NCBI GenBank assembly: GCA_029259285.1
Contig: JAPDJB010000052.1
Coordinates: forward strand, 1 to 36,528
Direction: 5' to 3'
Source: Candidatus Bathyarchaeota archaeon
GTDB lineage: Archaea > Thermoproteota > Bathyarchaeia > TCS64 > B23
Length of the DNA stretch: 36,528 bases
Below the pieces are notes generated by a model that was given only the letters and a program-made list of their open reading frames with translations, was not told where the DNA came from and made no database searches. The position numbers and the translations under genes are program-made. Of this stretch, positions 18,928 through 27,503 are shown one piece after another. The stretch's first letter is position 1; the number at the start of each line of letters is the position of its first letter.

Positions 18928-19555
18928 CCTTCAGCCACTCCAATAATTGTTTTGCCTCAGGTCTATCAAGCCAGTCGACGACTCCAATTCGTGGAGGGCG
19001 CACCCCCCTTAAAACCTCATAGATCTCCTCCACGATCTCCTGTGGAGTCTTATCAGTTGTGTCCACTTCATGGATCCTCTCAGATCCATGGATCTCTATA
19101 GCCTCCGATAGGCAGACGTCTAGGAGTTCAGCCTCCACATTCTCCCTCACCTTCCCCGCATCGTATCCCCTCTCCTCCAGCTCATCCCTAAGTCTCCAGG
19201 GCGCCCTCCTGAGGACGAAGATCCAGGAACCCTTAGGGGCTATGTCGTGGGCGTAGTGGCCCTCGATGATCAGCCTCCCATATCTACTCAGAAGTCTCTC
19301 CACCCTCCTCTTCACGGCCTCGATATCCACGATGGCCGTGTCACGTTCCCCATTCCACTCCTCCATCAATCCCTCCTCGAGGGCCAGCCTGGAGAGATCG
19401 AGGTGGCGAGCTTCAAGCCTCTCGGCCAGAAGACGGCTGATGGTCGTCTTCCCCACACCTGGCGAGCCGGTGATGGCTATGATCAGCTTCCCCTTCCTCT
19501 CCACATAATCACTAGAGATCGGGGATTTAGGAGACCCAAACATTAATCCCTCCAT
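18911..19555 (-). CDS. Adenylate kinase AK6 (Fap7/hCINAP)-like P-loop kinase
   Basis: IAITGSPGVGKTTISRLLAERL; LIIEGHYAHDIAPKGSWIFVLRRAPWRLRDELEERGYDAGKVRENVEAELLDVC. Confidence 0.88.
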   Translation of the reverse strand: MEGLMFGSPKSPISSDYVERKGKLIIAITGSPGVGKTTISRLLAERLEARHLDLSRLALEEGLMEEWNGERDTAIVDIEAVKRRVERLLSRYGRLIIEGHYAHDIAPKGSWIFVLRRAPWRLRDELEERGYDAGKVRENVEAELLDVCLSEAIEIHGSERIHEVDTTDKTPQEIVEEIYEVLRGVRPPRIGVVDWLDRPEAKQLLEWLKDVSHR

Positions 19556-19637
19556 TTAAATCCCTCTCAAAACCTTTTAAGAGATTCCAGGGAAACGCTA
19601 CATGCCGTAAGATACTCGATTAGATTGATGAGGGGAC

Positions 19638-19914
19638 TATTCCTCACCCATGAAGCTCCTACTTATAGCCGCCGCGGGATGTACGGCCATAGATGTCTCC
19701 CGTCTATTAGGTTGGATGAAGCAGAGCGTTGAGGGGTTGGAGGTGGAGATCGAGGTGAGGGGAGGAATCATCCTCGGATCTATAGGCGCATGGAGATCGT
19801 CTATAGGGTTAGAGGGACGTAGACCCTGATCGGGTTAGGAGGGCGGTGGAGCTTAGCCTTGAGAAGTATCGTGGCACCTCGATGACTCAGAGCTGGTGCG
19901 GAGGTAGATTATAG
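19638..19914 (+). pseudogene. Degraded OsmC/Ohr-family protein remnant with frame disruptions
   Basis: Frame a: SPMKLLLIAAAGCTAIDVSRLLGWMKQSVEGLEVEIEVRGG (cf. OsmC SPxELLLAALxGCTAID). Another frame: MEIVYRVRGT. A third: RDVDPDRVRRAVELSLEKYRGTSMTQSWCGGRL*, matching the OsmC C-terminal half. No single ORF spans it. Confidence 0.75.
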
Positions 19915-19935
19915 AATCAAGGTGGAACCCTAGGG

Positions 19936-20790
19936 TTAGGGTGTGATGTACTCTATCCTTATCTGGAGTTCTCGGGAGACCTCTATTCCATAACGCTCCT
20001 CTAGTGTGGTGATCCCCCGATTCTCTAAGAGACCCCCCACCAATCCAGGTAGATCGCTGGATATTATCGCATAGGTCTCCCTCACCCTCTCCTCAATGGT
20101 TAGCTCTGGGTGGGCCTCAGCTATATGCCTGTAGGTTTGATAGGTCTTGTTCATGACGTAGACCTGAAAGGCATTCTCCAGCAGCTCCCTTATCAAGCTG
20201 TGCCCCCTATGCCTCGGGTATAGCCAGGGGTAACGTTGACTCTCATTCTCCTCGACCCTATAGGCCTGGATGAAGCGGTCTATGTCGACGATTCTATATC
20301 GACCATCGACGATGATGATGGGTATTTCCAATCCCTCATAGGGGTTTTCGCCGCTTAATAGGTCCCTGATATAGTTGTAGAGGCTGAAGGTTTTGAAGCC
20401 GTCCCTCGTCAATAGAGACCAGTATAGGAGTCTCCCCTCCTCATCCGTCGCTAAGGGGAGTATGACGGTGGTTCGCAGCTCATAACTCTGGGTTCCCATT
20501 CTAAACTTATAGTGCGTGTGGAGGGGCTTAGGTAGATGCCAATATAATCTTCCCATGGGCGTGGAGAGGAGGGGCCTATCCTCAAAGCATAGGGTCTTCA
20601 CGCCGCTCTCAGGTAGATCCCCATAGATTAGGAGGATGAGATCATTCAGCCCCTTAATCTTTCTCAGATCATAGGTGAGTATCACCGCCACCTCGCCTCT
20701 ACCGAGGAGTATGAAGCCTGTGAGGGCGTAGACGCCTAGTAGTAGAAGGAGGCCGGCGGCTATTCCCCTAGCCCCCCTCAATCCCTTCAC
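19936..20790 (-). CDS. Single-pass membrane-anchored protein, possibly SPFH/band-7-like
   Basis: N-terminal TM (GIAAGLLLLLGVYALTGFILL) then RGEVAVILTYDL ... LLTRDGFKTFSLYNYI ... EVSRELQIRIEYITP; arrangement recalls SPFH domains, but this is by eye only. Confidence 0.5.
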   Translation of the reverse strand: MKGLRGARGIAAGLLLLLGVYALTGFILLGRGEVAVILTYDLRKIKGLNDLILLIYGDLPESGVKTLCFEDRPLLSTPMGRLYWHLPKPLHTHYKFRMGTQSYELRTTVILPLATDEEGRLLYWSLLTRDGFKTFSLYNYIRDLLSGENPYEGLEIPIIIVDGRYRIVDIDRFIQAYRVEENESQRYPWLYPRHRGHSLIRELLENAFQVYVMNKTYQTYRHIAEAHPELTIEERVRETYAIISSDLPGLVGGLLENRGITTLEERYGIEVSRELQIRIEYITP

Positions 20791-21623
20791 CTCCAGCTCT
20801 TCAGCTCCCTCAGCCAGCGGTTGAGGGCCTTATCCCTCCCCAGTACGCGTCTCTCCCTGCTCAATCTGTAGAAAGAGGTTTTAAGCCTGTGATAATAGTC
20901 GACGAGGGCTTCCAGGCCGTAATAACTAGCCTGCGCCTGCATCTCAGCGAGTCTCCTAATCAGTCTCCTACAGGCCTTAACCCTAGCCTCTATAGCCGGT
21001 GAATGGAGGTCTATGAGGCTTTTTCTCGCCTCCTCCACCAATCCCTGGATACTCTCCCTGAAGTCCTCAAGCTCAGGGCTATCCCTCATCTCAGCCTTCT
21101 GCTCCATAAGTTCCCTAAGCCACTCGGCGATCTCCCCCTCTCTTCCCGCTTCTCGAGCCATGTATTGATGCGTTATGATGAGGGTGAGGATCAGGGGTGA
21201 TAGGCCTAGGATGAAGCCGAGGGCTGTGGCGAAGGGGATGGCGACGGGGTCCAGGACGGTCTCTACAAGCTCACTCGTCAGGAAGAGGTATCTACTTAGA
21301 TGATATGCCAGAGGTATGAAGGCTAACTTGAAGAGGGGTTCGAAGGCGTAGACGCTTACTGCTGCTCCGCAGAATCTAAGGAACCACGCCCAATCCATAC
21401 GTTTACCAGCCCTCTCCCCATATCTCCTCCAAAGTTTCTCCTCGAATCTCCTAAGTATATCATCTCCACCTCTTCTAGGCGTGTATAGGATGCGTCTTAC
21501 GGTTCCCCCGCCCTTATACTCTTCAAAGGCTCTCCATAGTTGATGCCGGCTGTAGCCTATGGTCTCCCCCTCATCTAGGGGGTCTTCTATGAGGTAGTAG
21601 TGGATCTCGCCGCTAGTCTCCAT
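20787..21623 (-). CDS. Membrane protein with central TM hairpin and C-terminal helical/coiled-coil region, unknown function
   Basis: ORF overlaps both neighbours by a few bases; hydrophobic segments around FCGAAVSVYAFEPLFKLAFIPLAYHL and PFATALGFILGLSPLILTLIITH. Confidence 0.65.
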   Translation of the reverse strand: METSGEIHYYLIEDPLDEGETIGYSRHQLWRAFEEYKGGGTVRRILYTPRRGGDDILRRFEEKLWRRYGERAGKRMDWAWFLRFCGAAVSVYAFEPLFKLAFIPLAYHLSRYLFLTSELVETVLDPVAIPFATALGFILGLSPLILTLIITHQYMAREAGREGEIAEWLRELMEQKAEMRDSPELEDFRESIQGLVEEARKSLIDLHSPAIEARVKACRRLIRRLAEMQAQASYYGLEALVDYYHRLKTSFYRLSRERRVLGRDKALNRWLRELKSWR

Positions 21624-23520
21624 CCTTGATCCCCAGTATTTTTAATATGCCTCCCTCGACGAAGGCGAGGGCTTCCCCAACTCTCTCATCGATTGGGTTT
21701 TGGAAGGTCTCGGTGGTATAGCTAAGTGTTCCAAATCTATGATGGAGCCATGCTGGACACACCCTTATATCGAGCTTGAAGAGTAGCGGCCCATCTATGG
21801 TTCGGCCTACATCGATGGAGATGAGTTGTGGAGGCCAATCCGGCGATGGCTTATCCAGGAGCTTCTGATACTCCCCTCTATAGACCTTAAAGCCCTTCTC
21901 AGCGACGTGCCTCATCATTGCCTCCCCGATCTCGAATTCGGGGATCTCCGCCATCAGGGTTCGGACATACTCTAGGCCCAATAGTCTCCTCAGTATCCTC
22001 CTCTTGGAGAGGTATCTGGCCAGTCTATTCTCGGGGCGTTTCATCATATTCTCCAATCGGTCTCGGATCTCTGGGGGGATGTAGAAGTTCTCTATGGAGA
22101 GGATTCCCGCCCCCTTATAGATGAGGTCAGCCATCTTCCCTATGGTCTCATGGAGGTCGACGGCGAAGGTTGGCCTAAACTCCTCAAGGTACTCCTGGAG
22201 TGCAGTTATCCTGGGCGACTTGACGTTGTCGCCCCAAACCACATTAGGGTCTCTAAATCTGACGGCATATTCCAATAGCTGAGCTGGGTGTAGGCTCCCC
22301 CTATTCAGTAGTCTCAGTGCTAGGAGCTCCGCCTCGCCCTGTAGGCTATAGGGGCCTCCCTGTGGGGGCCAGTGTTCCTCTCTCCCAGCCATGTCGACTC
22401 CCATCCATGCTCTCATGCTGTATCCCTCTGGGTCGTCGACGGGCATGAATGCGATCCGGCTTCTGCTGAGAACCTCTTCGGTGTATCTCCCCTCCTTCTC
22501 AAGGCTTCTCATCATCTGCAGTATCGCCAGCGGCCCTGCGGGCTCCCTCCCATGGCATCCGGCCTTTATGAGGATTCGGGCCTCACCGCCGTCGCCGATC
22601 TCATAGGCGTTTATCTCATACCCCCTCTCCGTCTCATAGACGGTGATCTTCTCAGCCCCTATCCGCTCGGCTGCCAGCTCCAGCTCCCTGTGTAGCTCCC
22701 GATAGGTGGAGAGGCGATATAGGTATTTGGCTCCTATATTGAAGTCGAAGAGTTCCATCTCCTCGTCTTTCATCCTTGAGGGCTTGGTGGCTGCTCTATG
22801 TCGCCGCTTGAAACTCTCGATGCTCCATCCCTCATCGTATAGGGGGAATCCCAGGTGGGGTTCTCGGTATCTCCACTCGGTGATGGGGGCGCTGTAGCAG
22901 TAGAACTCCTTAAGCTCTGGAAGCCCCATCTTGTCGCAGGTGTGGAGGGCTTCTACGTAGGCCTCGGTCTTATCCTTAGCCCTCTCCATGATCTCCTTGA
23001 GCTTCCTCAACCCTGGATGCTCTACGCATTCAATCCTCTCCAAGCCCTTCAGGGTCTTCTCTATCCCACTTTCAACCTCCTCGTAGTAGTCTCTGATCTC
23101 CTTGACGATCCTCTTGACGAGGAGGTGGTTTCCCATGAGGAGGTATAGGCCGATGAGGAGGTCTGCTGCCCCTCCGCTGAGGTATCCCCTGATGAGGCCG
23201 CTGGCAAGGAAGGTTGGGCCGAGGAAGAGTCTCAGCCATAACGGGTCGAGGAGGCTGAGGTAGTAGCTTAGAAGCCTCTTCAAAACCTCGCTTATGAGCT
23301 TCTTATCCCTGTAGAAGGTGTCGAGAAGTCCTTCCTTCACCTGTTTCTCGATGTTCTCAGCCTTCCCATCCGCCGTTAGGAGTTGGATCGTCAATCTCTC
23401 CTTCCTCTCCTCCAGCTCCGTGTACATCCCCTCGGCCTCTAGGAACCAGAAGGGGTGTAGGTCTATGTAGAATAGGTCTGGCTCATCCTTCCTGGGAACC
23501 CTGTAGACTAGCCACTTCAT
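21613..23520 (-). CDS. Membrane-anchored M14-type zinc carboxypeptidase-like protein
   Basis: TM hairpin (LWLRLFLGPTFLASGLI / LLIGLYLLMGNHLL), then M14 signature residues: GCHGREPAGP (HxxE), DDPEGYSMRAW (NPDGY..R-like), FAVDLHETIG (zinc His), TLSYTTETFQNPIDERV (catalytic Glu context). Confidence 0.75.
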   Translation of the reverse strand: MKWLVYRVPRKDEPDLFYIDLHPFWFLEAEGMYTELEERKERLTIQLLTADGKAENIEKQVKEGLLDTFYRDKKLISEVLKRLLSYYLSLLDPLWLRLFLGPTFLASGLIRGYLSGGAADLLIGLYLLMGNHLLVKRIVKEIRDYYEEVESGIEKTLKGLERIECVEHPGLRKLKEIMERAKDKTEAYVEALHTCDKMGLPELKEFYCYSAPITEWRYREPHLGFPLYDEGWSIESFKRRHRAATKPSRMKDEEMELFDFNIGAKYLYRLSTYRELHRELELAAERIGAEKITVYETERGYEINAYEIGDGGEARILIKAGCHGREPAGPLAILQMMRSLEKEGRYTEEVLSRSRIAFMPVDDPEGYSMRAWMGVDMAGREEHWPPQGGPYSLQGEAELLALRLLNRGSLHPAQLLEYAVRFRDPNVVWGDNVKSPRITALQEYLEEFRPTFAVDLHETIGKMADLIYKGAGILSIENFYIPPEIRDRLENMMKRPENRLARYLSKRRILRRLLGLEYVRTLMAEIPEFEIGEAMMRHVAEKGFKVYRGEYQKLLDKPSPDWPPQLISIDVGRTIDGPLLFKLDIRVCPAWLHHRFGTLSYTTETFQNPIDERVGEALAFVEGGILKILGIKDGD

Positions 23521-24308
23521 GCTCCCACATCCATATTCCTCATGGGAGCCGTTATCCTGGGCACCTCAACCTTGAAGCCTAGATAGTAGAGCTTGATCCT
23601 CCTCCATAGGCTGGCTGGATTATACTTGGTGTAGAAGCTCTCCTCTTCTCGTAGCTCCCTGATCAGCCAGTCGTAGAACCTCACGGCGGCTTGGAATCCC
23701 AGGTTTCTCGCGTAGTCCCTCAACCTCCCGTATAGGTTGATCTCCCCTCCATCGATCTCCGAGAAACGTTCCCGCATCATCTCCACGAGTCTTAACTTGC
23801 CCTTGTCCTCCCCCTCAACCACCTCGCATCCCTTAAGCCTCTTGATGGCTCTGTGAACTCCCCGCTCTATGGAGCCGTCTAGCAGCCATCGATATAGGGG
23901 CCTGAAGCAGTGGCCGAAGATTAGGATGTGGAAGAAGAATACGTCGACGCAGACGGCGTAGATATTGTAGGGGTAGGGTAGGAAGAGATATGAGGAGATC
24001 GCCACGAAGGTGGCGATGGAGTAGGCGATAATCCCCATCAACCTCCAGTATCGATATATCCTCCTATTCTTCTCCACATCTGCGAAGTATCTTGAGAAGG
24101 CGTTGTCGAAGGCTCTGGCGATCCTCTCCAACTCTCCTCGACTTAACCTCTCTGGAGAGTAACAATGTATTCTAACTTTATGTTCCACCCCTCCACATCT
24201 CATTATATGTTTATCTATTTCTAAGTCAACATAAGCAGTATAATTTAATCCACCACTAATTCTGCCCAATGTTGGTAGAACATAGGCGTCGACATCGATT
24301 ATCTTCAT
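23517..24308 (-). CDS. Membrane protein, apparent paralogue of the non-catalytic half of the adjacent M14 protein
   Basis: Two TM segments; GVHRAIKRLKGCEVVEGEDKGKLRLVEMMRERF resembles GIEKTLKGLERIECVEHPGLRKLKEIMERA of the neighbouring ORF at the same position after the TM hairpin. Confidence 0.6.
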   Translation of the reverse strand: MKIIDVDAYVLPTLGRISGGLNYTAYVDLEIDKHIMRCGGVEHKVRIHCYSPERLSRGELERIARAFDNAFSRYFADVEKNRRIYRYWRLMGIIAYSIATFVAISSYLFLPYPYNIYAVCVDVFFFHILIFGHCFRPLYRWLLDGSIERGVHRAIKRLKGCEVVEGEDKGKLRLVEMMRERFSEIDGGEINLYGRLRDYARNLGFQAAVRFYDWLIRELREEESFYTKYNPASLWRRIKLYYLGFKVEVPRITAPMRNMDVGA

Positions 24309-24362
24309 TTCCTAATCTCTATTGATTTCACTCGATATTTATCTTTTTAGAGCTAGTTGTCT
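24309..24362. promoter_or_regulatory. Compact divergent promoter between the M14 operon and mntP-like gene
   Basis: 54-bp gap containing gatatttatc (24334..24343), TATA-like in both directions, about 24 nt from the ATG at 24363 and about 30 nt from the start of the minus-strand gene. Confidence 0.5.
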
Positions 24363-24968
24363 ATGATGATAAAAGATGCCATAAGGCTTAATTCCCACCT
24401 AATAGAAATTCATCAGACCATGCTAGACCCCATCGCCGTCTTCCTCCTCGCCGTGGGCCTGGCGATGGACTCCATCTCTGTGGCCATAGCCGTGGGGTTG
24501 AAGCTGGGTGATAGGCTGCTCCAGGCCTCGAGGCTCTCGATGGCCTTCGGCTTATCCCATATCGCCATGCCGATGCTGGGCTGGTGGCTTGGCCTATCCA
24601 TCATAGACCTCATCTCAGCCTATGATCATTGGGTGGCTTTCCTACTGTTAACCCTCATAGGGTTGACGATGATCCTCAGGGAGGAGCAGATGGAGCCGCA
24701 GCTTTTAGGCCTCTTAAACCTCTTAGCCCTATCCATCGCGACGAGTATAGACGCCATAGCGGCGGGCATCACCCTATATCTGGAACAGGTTCCGATCATC
24801 CCCTCAACCCTCCTAATAGGGGTGGTGGTGGCCCTCCTCACCTTTACCGCGGCCCTCGCAAGTGGAAGGATCAGTCGGGGTCTGGGGAGGTGGACTAGGA
24901 TCGTCGGCGGCTTCATCTTAATCTCCGTTGGTTTGAGGATACTTATGATTCATATTTTAACTTCATGA
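24357..24968 (+). CDS. MntP-like (DUF204) manganese efflux pump
   Basis: LAVGLAMDSISVAIAVGLKLG and LALSIATSIDAIAAGITLYLE duplicated motifs; six TM segments. The real start may be ATG 24363 or ATG 24421. Confidence 0.85.
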   Translation: MSMMIKDAIRLNSHLIEIHQTMLDPIAVFLLAVGLAMDSISVAIAVGLKLGDRLLQASRLSMAFGLSHIAMPMLGWWLGLSIIDLISAYDHWVAFLLLTLIGLTMILREEQMEPQLLGLLNLLALSIATSIDAIAAGITLYLEQVPIIPSTLLIGVVVALLTFTAALASGRISRGLGRWTRIVGGFILISVGLRILMIHILTS

Positions 24969-25023
24969 TGTAATCATCTTTATTCGGGAAATGTATTAGA
25001 GGTGAATTTCAGTTAAATATGGT

Positions 25024-25033
25024 TGTATATACA
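25024..25033. promoter_or_regulatory. Perfect 10-bp palindrome TGTATATACA at TATA-box spacing from an HTH gene
   Basis: tgtatataca equals its own reverse complement; centre about 26 nt upstream of ATG 25055. Confidence 0.5.
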
Positions 25034-25054
25034 TACATCAAGTCGGTGTGTTGA

Positions 25055-25330
25055 ATGTCCAAGAGGAGATCCATGCTTGACATAGTGTTAGATGTCCTCT
25101 CCGTGGTTAGGGATGGGGTTGATAAGCCGACTAGGATTATGTATGCCGCAAACCTCTCTTGGAGGCCGACGCAGAGGATTCTAAAGATGATGGTTGAGAG
25201 AGGTCTCCTCAAGGTGGTTGAGACGGAGGGGGATGGGAGGACTAAGAGGAGATACCTCATCACCGAGAGAGGGCTCAACGTATTGGAATACTTCGAGAGG
25301 GCTAAGGAGCTCCTGGATCTCCCAGTTTAG
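25055..25330 (+). CDS. Archaeal winged-helix transcriptional regulator
   Basis: SMLDIVLDVLSVVRDGVDKPTRIMYAANLSWRPTQRILKMMVERGLLKVVETEGDGRTKRRYLITERGLNVLEYFERAKELL, typical archaeal wHTH. Confidence 0.85.
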   Translation: MSKRRSMLDIVLDVLSVVRDGVDKPTRIMYAANLSWRPTQRILKMMVERGLLKVVETEGDGRTKRRYLITERGLNVLEYFERAKELLDLPV

Positions 25331-25405
25331 CCCCATCCCTCGAGGAGGAGGCGGAGGGGAGGGCAACGTTAATAAGCCCTCTCTCCGCACATCGAATTAA
25401 AACCG

Positions 25406-26866
25406 GTGTTTAGGATGGGGTTTAGAGATAAGTTTAGGGATGCTGAACATGCCCTCACCTTCAACGACGTCCTCCTCCTCCCTGGCTGGACAACCGTTGA
25501 GCCCTCCGAGGTGGATGTTAGAACACATGTCACTAGAAATGTGATGCTCAACGTCCCCTTCGTCTCCTCCCCCATGGACACCGTCACCGAGAGCGATATG
25601 GCCATAGCCCTCGCCAGGCAGGGAGGCCTAGGGGTGCTACATCGAAACTGCTCCATCGAGGAGGAGGTGGAGATGGCGAGGAGGGTGAAGAGGGCTGAAT
25701 CTCTCATCATCAGGGACGTCATCACCGTCACGCCGGAGACGACGGTGGAGGATCTCCTACGGATGATGGAGCAGCATCGCATACATGGCTTCCCCGTCGT
25801 TGAGGATGACAACCGTCTTGTAGGCATCGTCACCTGGAGGGATGTCCGCCTCGCTGATCCACAGCTGAAGGTTAGAGATGTCATGACAAAGGATGTCATA
25901 ACAGCAACGGAGGACATAACCCTGGAGGAGGCGAAGAGGATTCTCCATAGGCATCGAATCGAGAAGCTCCCCATCGTCGATGGGGAGGGCCGGGTTAGGG
26001 GTCTCATAACCATGAGGGACATAACCCTTAAGGGGACATACCCAAACGCCGTGAGAGATGATCAGGGGAGGCTCATCTGCGCCGCCGCCATCTCCCCCTT
26101 CGACCTCCGAAGGGCGAAGGCCCTGGACAAGTATGTCGACATACTCGTCGTAGATGTCGCCCACTTCCACAACAAGAACTGCTTCGACGCTACGAGGAGA
26201 TTGCTGAAGGAGGTCTCGGCGGAGGTAATCGTCGGCAACATCGGAACCTACGAGGCGGCTGAGGACTGCATAACGAAGCTGGACGGCGTCGCTGGGCTGA
26301 GGGTTGGCATAGGAAGCGGCTCCATCTGCACCACCAGCATCGTCACCAGGGCTGGGTCTCCGACCCTCTACGCCGTCGCTCAGGCGGCGGACGCCGTTAG
26401 GGATTATGGGGCTGACATACCTGTGATGGCCGATGGAGGCATAAGGAATCCTGGAGATGTCGCCGTCGCCCTCGCTGTGGGGGCCAGCTGCGTGATGATG
26501 GGAAACGTCTTCGCAGGGTGCACCGAGAGTCCAGGCCGCCTCATCGCCCTCGAGGGCAGATACTATAAGGAGTATTACGGCATGGGGAGCGCAGCTGCGA
26601 GGAAGAAGCGCTACGCCTTAGACCGCTATTCACAGCCCTCTAAGACCATCACGGAGGGCGTTGAGGGTTGGGTTCCCTATAGGGGGCCGGTCTCGGAGAT
26701 CGTCGCCGAGTTCGTCGGAGGCCTGAAGGCTGCGATGGGCTACGTAGGCGCCAGAACCATACCTGAGATGTGGGAGAGGGCTCGGCTGGCCCTGGTGACG
26801 GAGAGGGGGGCCGATGAGCTGAAGCCCCACGACATCCTCCTACCAGGCTCCGAGAAGAGGCCCTGA
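25406..26866 (+). CDS. guaB: Inosine-5'-monophosphate dehydrogenase with tandem CBS domains
   Basis: [64 protein letters not shown]; two CBS repeats; GSGSICTTS active-site Cys; [39 protein letters not shown]. Confidence 0.93.
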   Translation: MFRMGFRDKFRDAEHALTFNDVLLLPGWTTVEPSEVDVRTHVTRNVMLNVPFVSSPMDTVTESDMAIALARQGGLGVLHRNCSIEEEVEMARRVKRAESLIIRDVITVTPETTVEDLLRMMEQHRIHGFPVVEDDNRLVGIVTWRDVRLADPQLKVRDVMTKDVITATEDITLEEAKRILHRHRIEKLPIVDGEGRVRGLITMRDITLKGTYPNAVRDDQGRLICAAAISPFDLRRAKALDKYVDILVVDVAHFHNKNCFDATRRLLKEVSAEVIVGNIGTYEAAEDCITKLDGVAGLRVGIGSGSICTTSIVTRAGSPTLYAVAQAADAVRDYGADIPVMADGGIRNPGDVAVALAVGASCVMMGNVFAGCTESPGRLIALEGRYYKEYYGMGSAAARKKRYALDRYSQPSKTITEGVEGWVPYRGPVSEIVAEFVGGLKAAMGYVGARTIPEMWERARLALVTERGADELKPHDILLPGSEKRP

Positions 26867-26903
26867 GTGAAGTTTTATCTCCTCCACCCATATCTTAGAT
26901 GAC

Positions 26904-27503
26904 ATGATTAGGCGAGCCCTCATCAGCGTCTATGATAAGGGCGGCCTCGAAATCCTCATCGACGCCCTGAGACGCTTAGACGTTGAGATCATAGCCTCCT
27001 CGGGGACTGCTAAGAGGATAAGGGAGCTCGGCTACGACAACATCATAGAGGTCTCAGCCTACACCGGCCACCCTGAAAGCCCTGGAGGCCTGTTGAAGAC
27101 GCTTCACCCAAGGATTCATGGAGGCATACTCCTCAACCCCCATGACCCGGAGCAGGGGGCCTATATGGAGCGGTATGGCATCGAGGCCTTCAACCTCGTC
27201 GTCGTCAATCTCTACCCCTTCGAGGAGGCCGCCTCGAGGGGGCTGGGTCCCAGGGAGGCCGCCGAGTTCATAGACATCGGAGGCCCAGCGATGATCAGGG
27301 CTGCGGCTAAGGCTTCACTGCTGCGGGATGACATCACCGTCGTCGTAGACCCCTCACAGTATGAAGCTGTCGCCGAGGCCTTGGATAGATATGGCCATAT
27401 ACCTGATGACTTGAGGAGGAGGCTTGCCCTGGAAGCCTTTAAGAGGACGGCCAAATATGATGAGGCGATAATACGCTACCTGGAGGCCTTGGGATGGGGA
27501 TGA
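26904..27503 (+). CDS. purH: IMP cyclohydrolase domain of PurH (stand-alone N-terminal half)
   Basis: RRALISVYDKGGLEILIDALRRLDVEIIASSGTAKRIRELGYDNIIEVSAYTGHPESPGGLLKTLHPRIHGGIL; ends at the usual PurH domain boundary (199 aa). Confidence 0.9.
   Translation: MIRRALISVYDKGGLEILIDALRRLDVEIIASSGTAKRIRELGYDNIIEVSAYTGHPESPGGLLKTLHPRIHGGILLNPHDPEQGAYMERYGIEAFNLVVVNLYPFEEAASRGLGPREAAEFIDIGGPAMIRAAAKASLLRDDITVVVDPSQYEAVAEALDRYGHIPDDLRRRLALEAFKRTAKYDEAIIRYLEALGWG

Noticed and set aside
24969-25054. Possible ncRNA in the AT-rich gap before the HTH gene
   Set aside because: No convincing stem-loop or terminator; better explained as promoter sequence.
25340-25362. Purine-rich gaggaggaggcggaggggaggg tract as a possible functional repeat or G-quadruplex
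   Set aside because: GAGG-rich strings are common throughout this window because of AGG/GAG codon bias; too short and imperfect to claim.
25369-26170. 217-aa and 137-aa minus ORFs antisense to guaB
   Set aside because: Low-complexity Ser/Arg/Thr-rich shadow frames of a confident gene.
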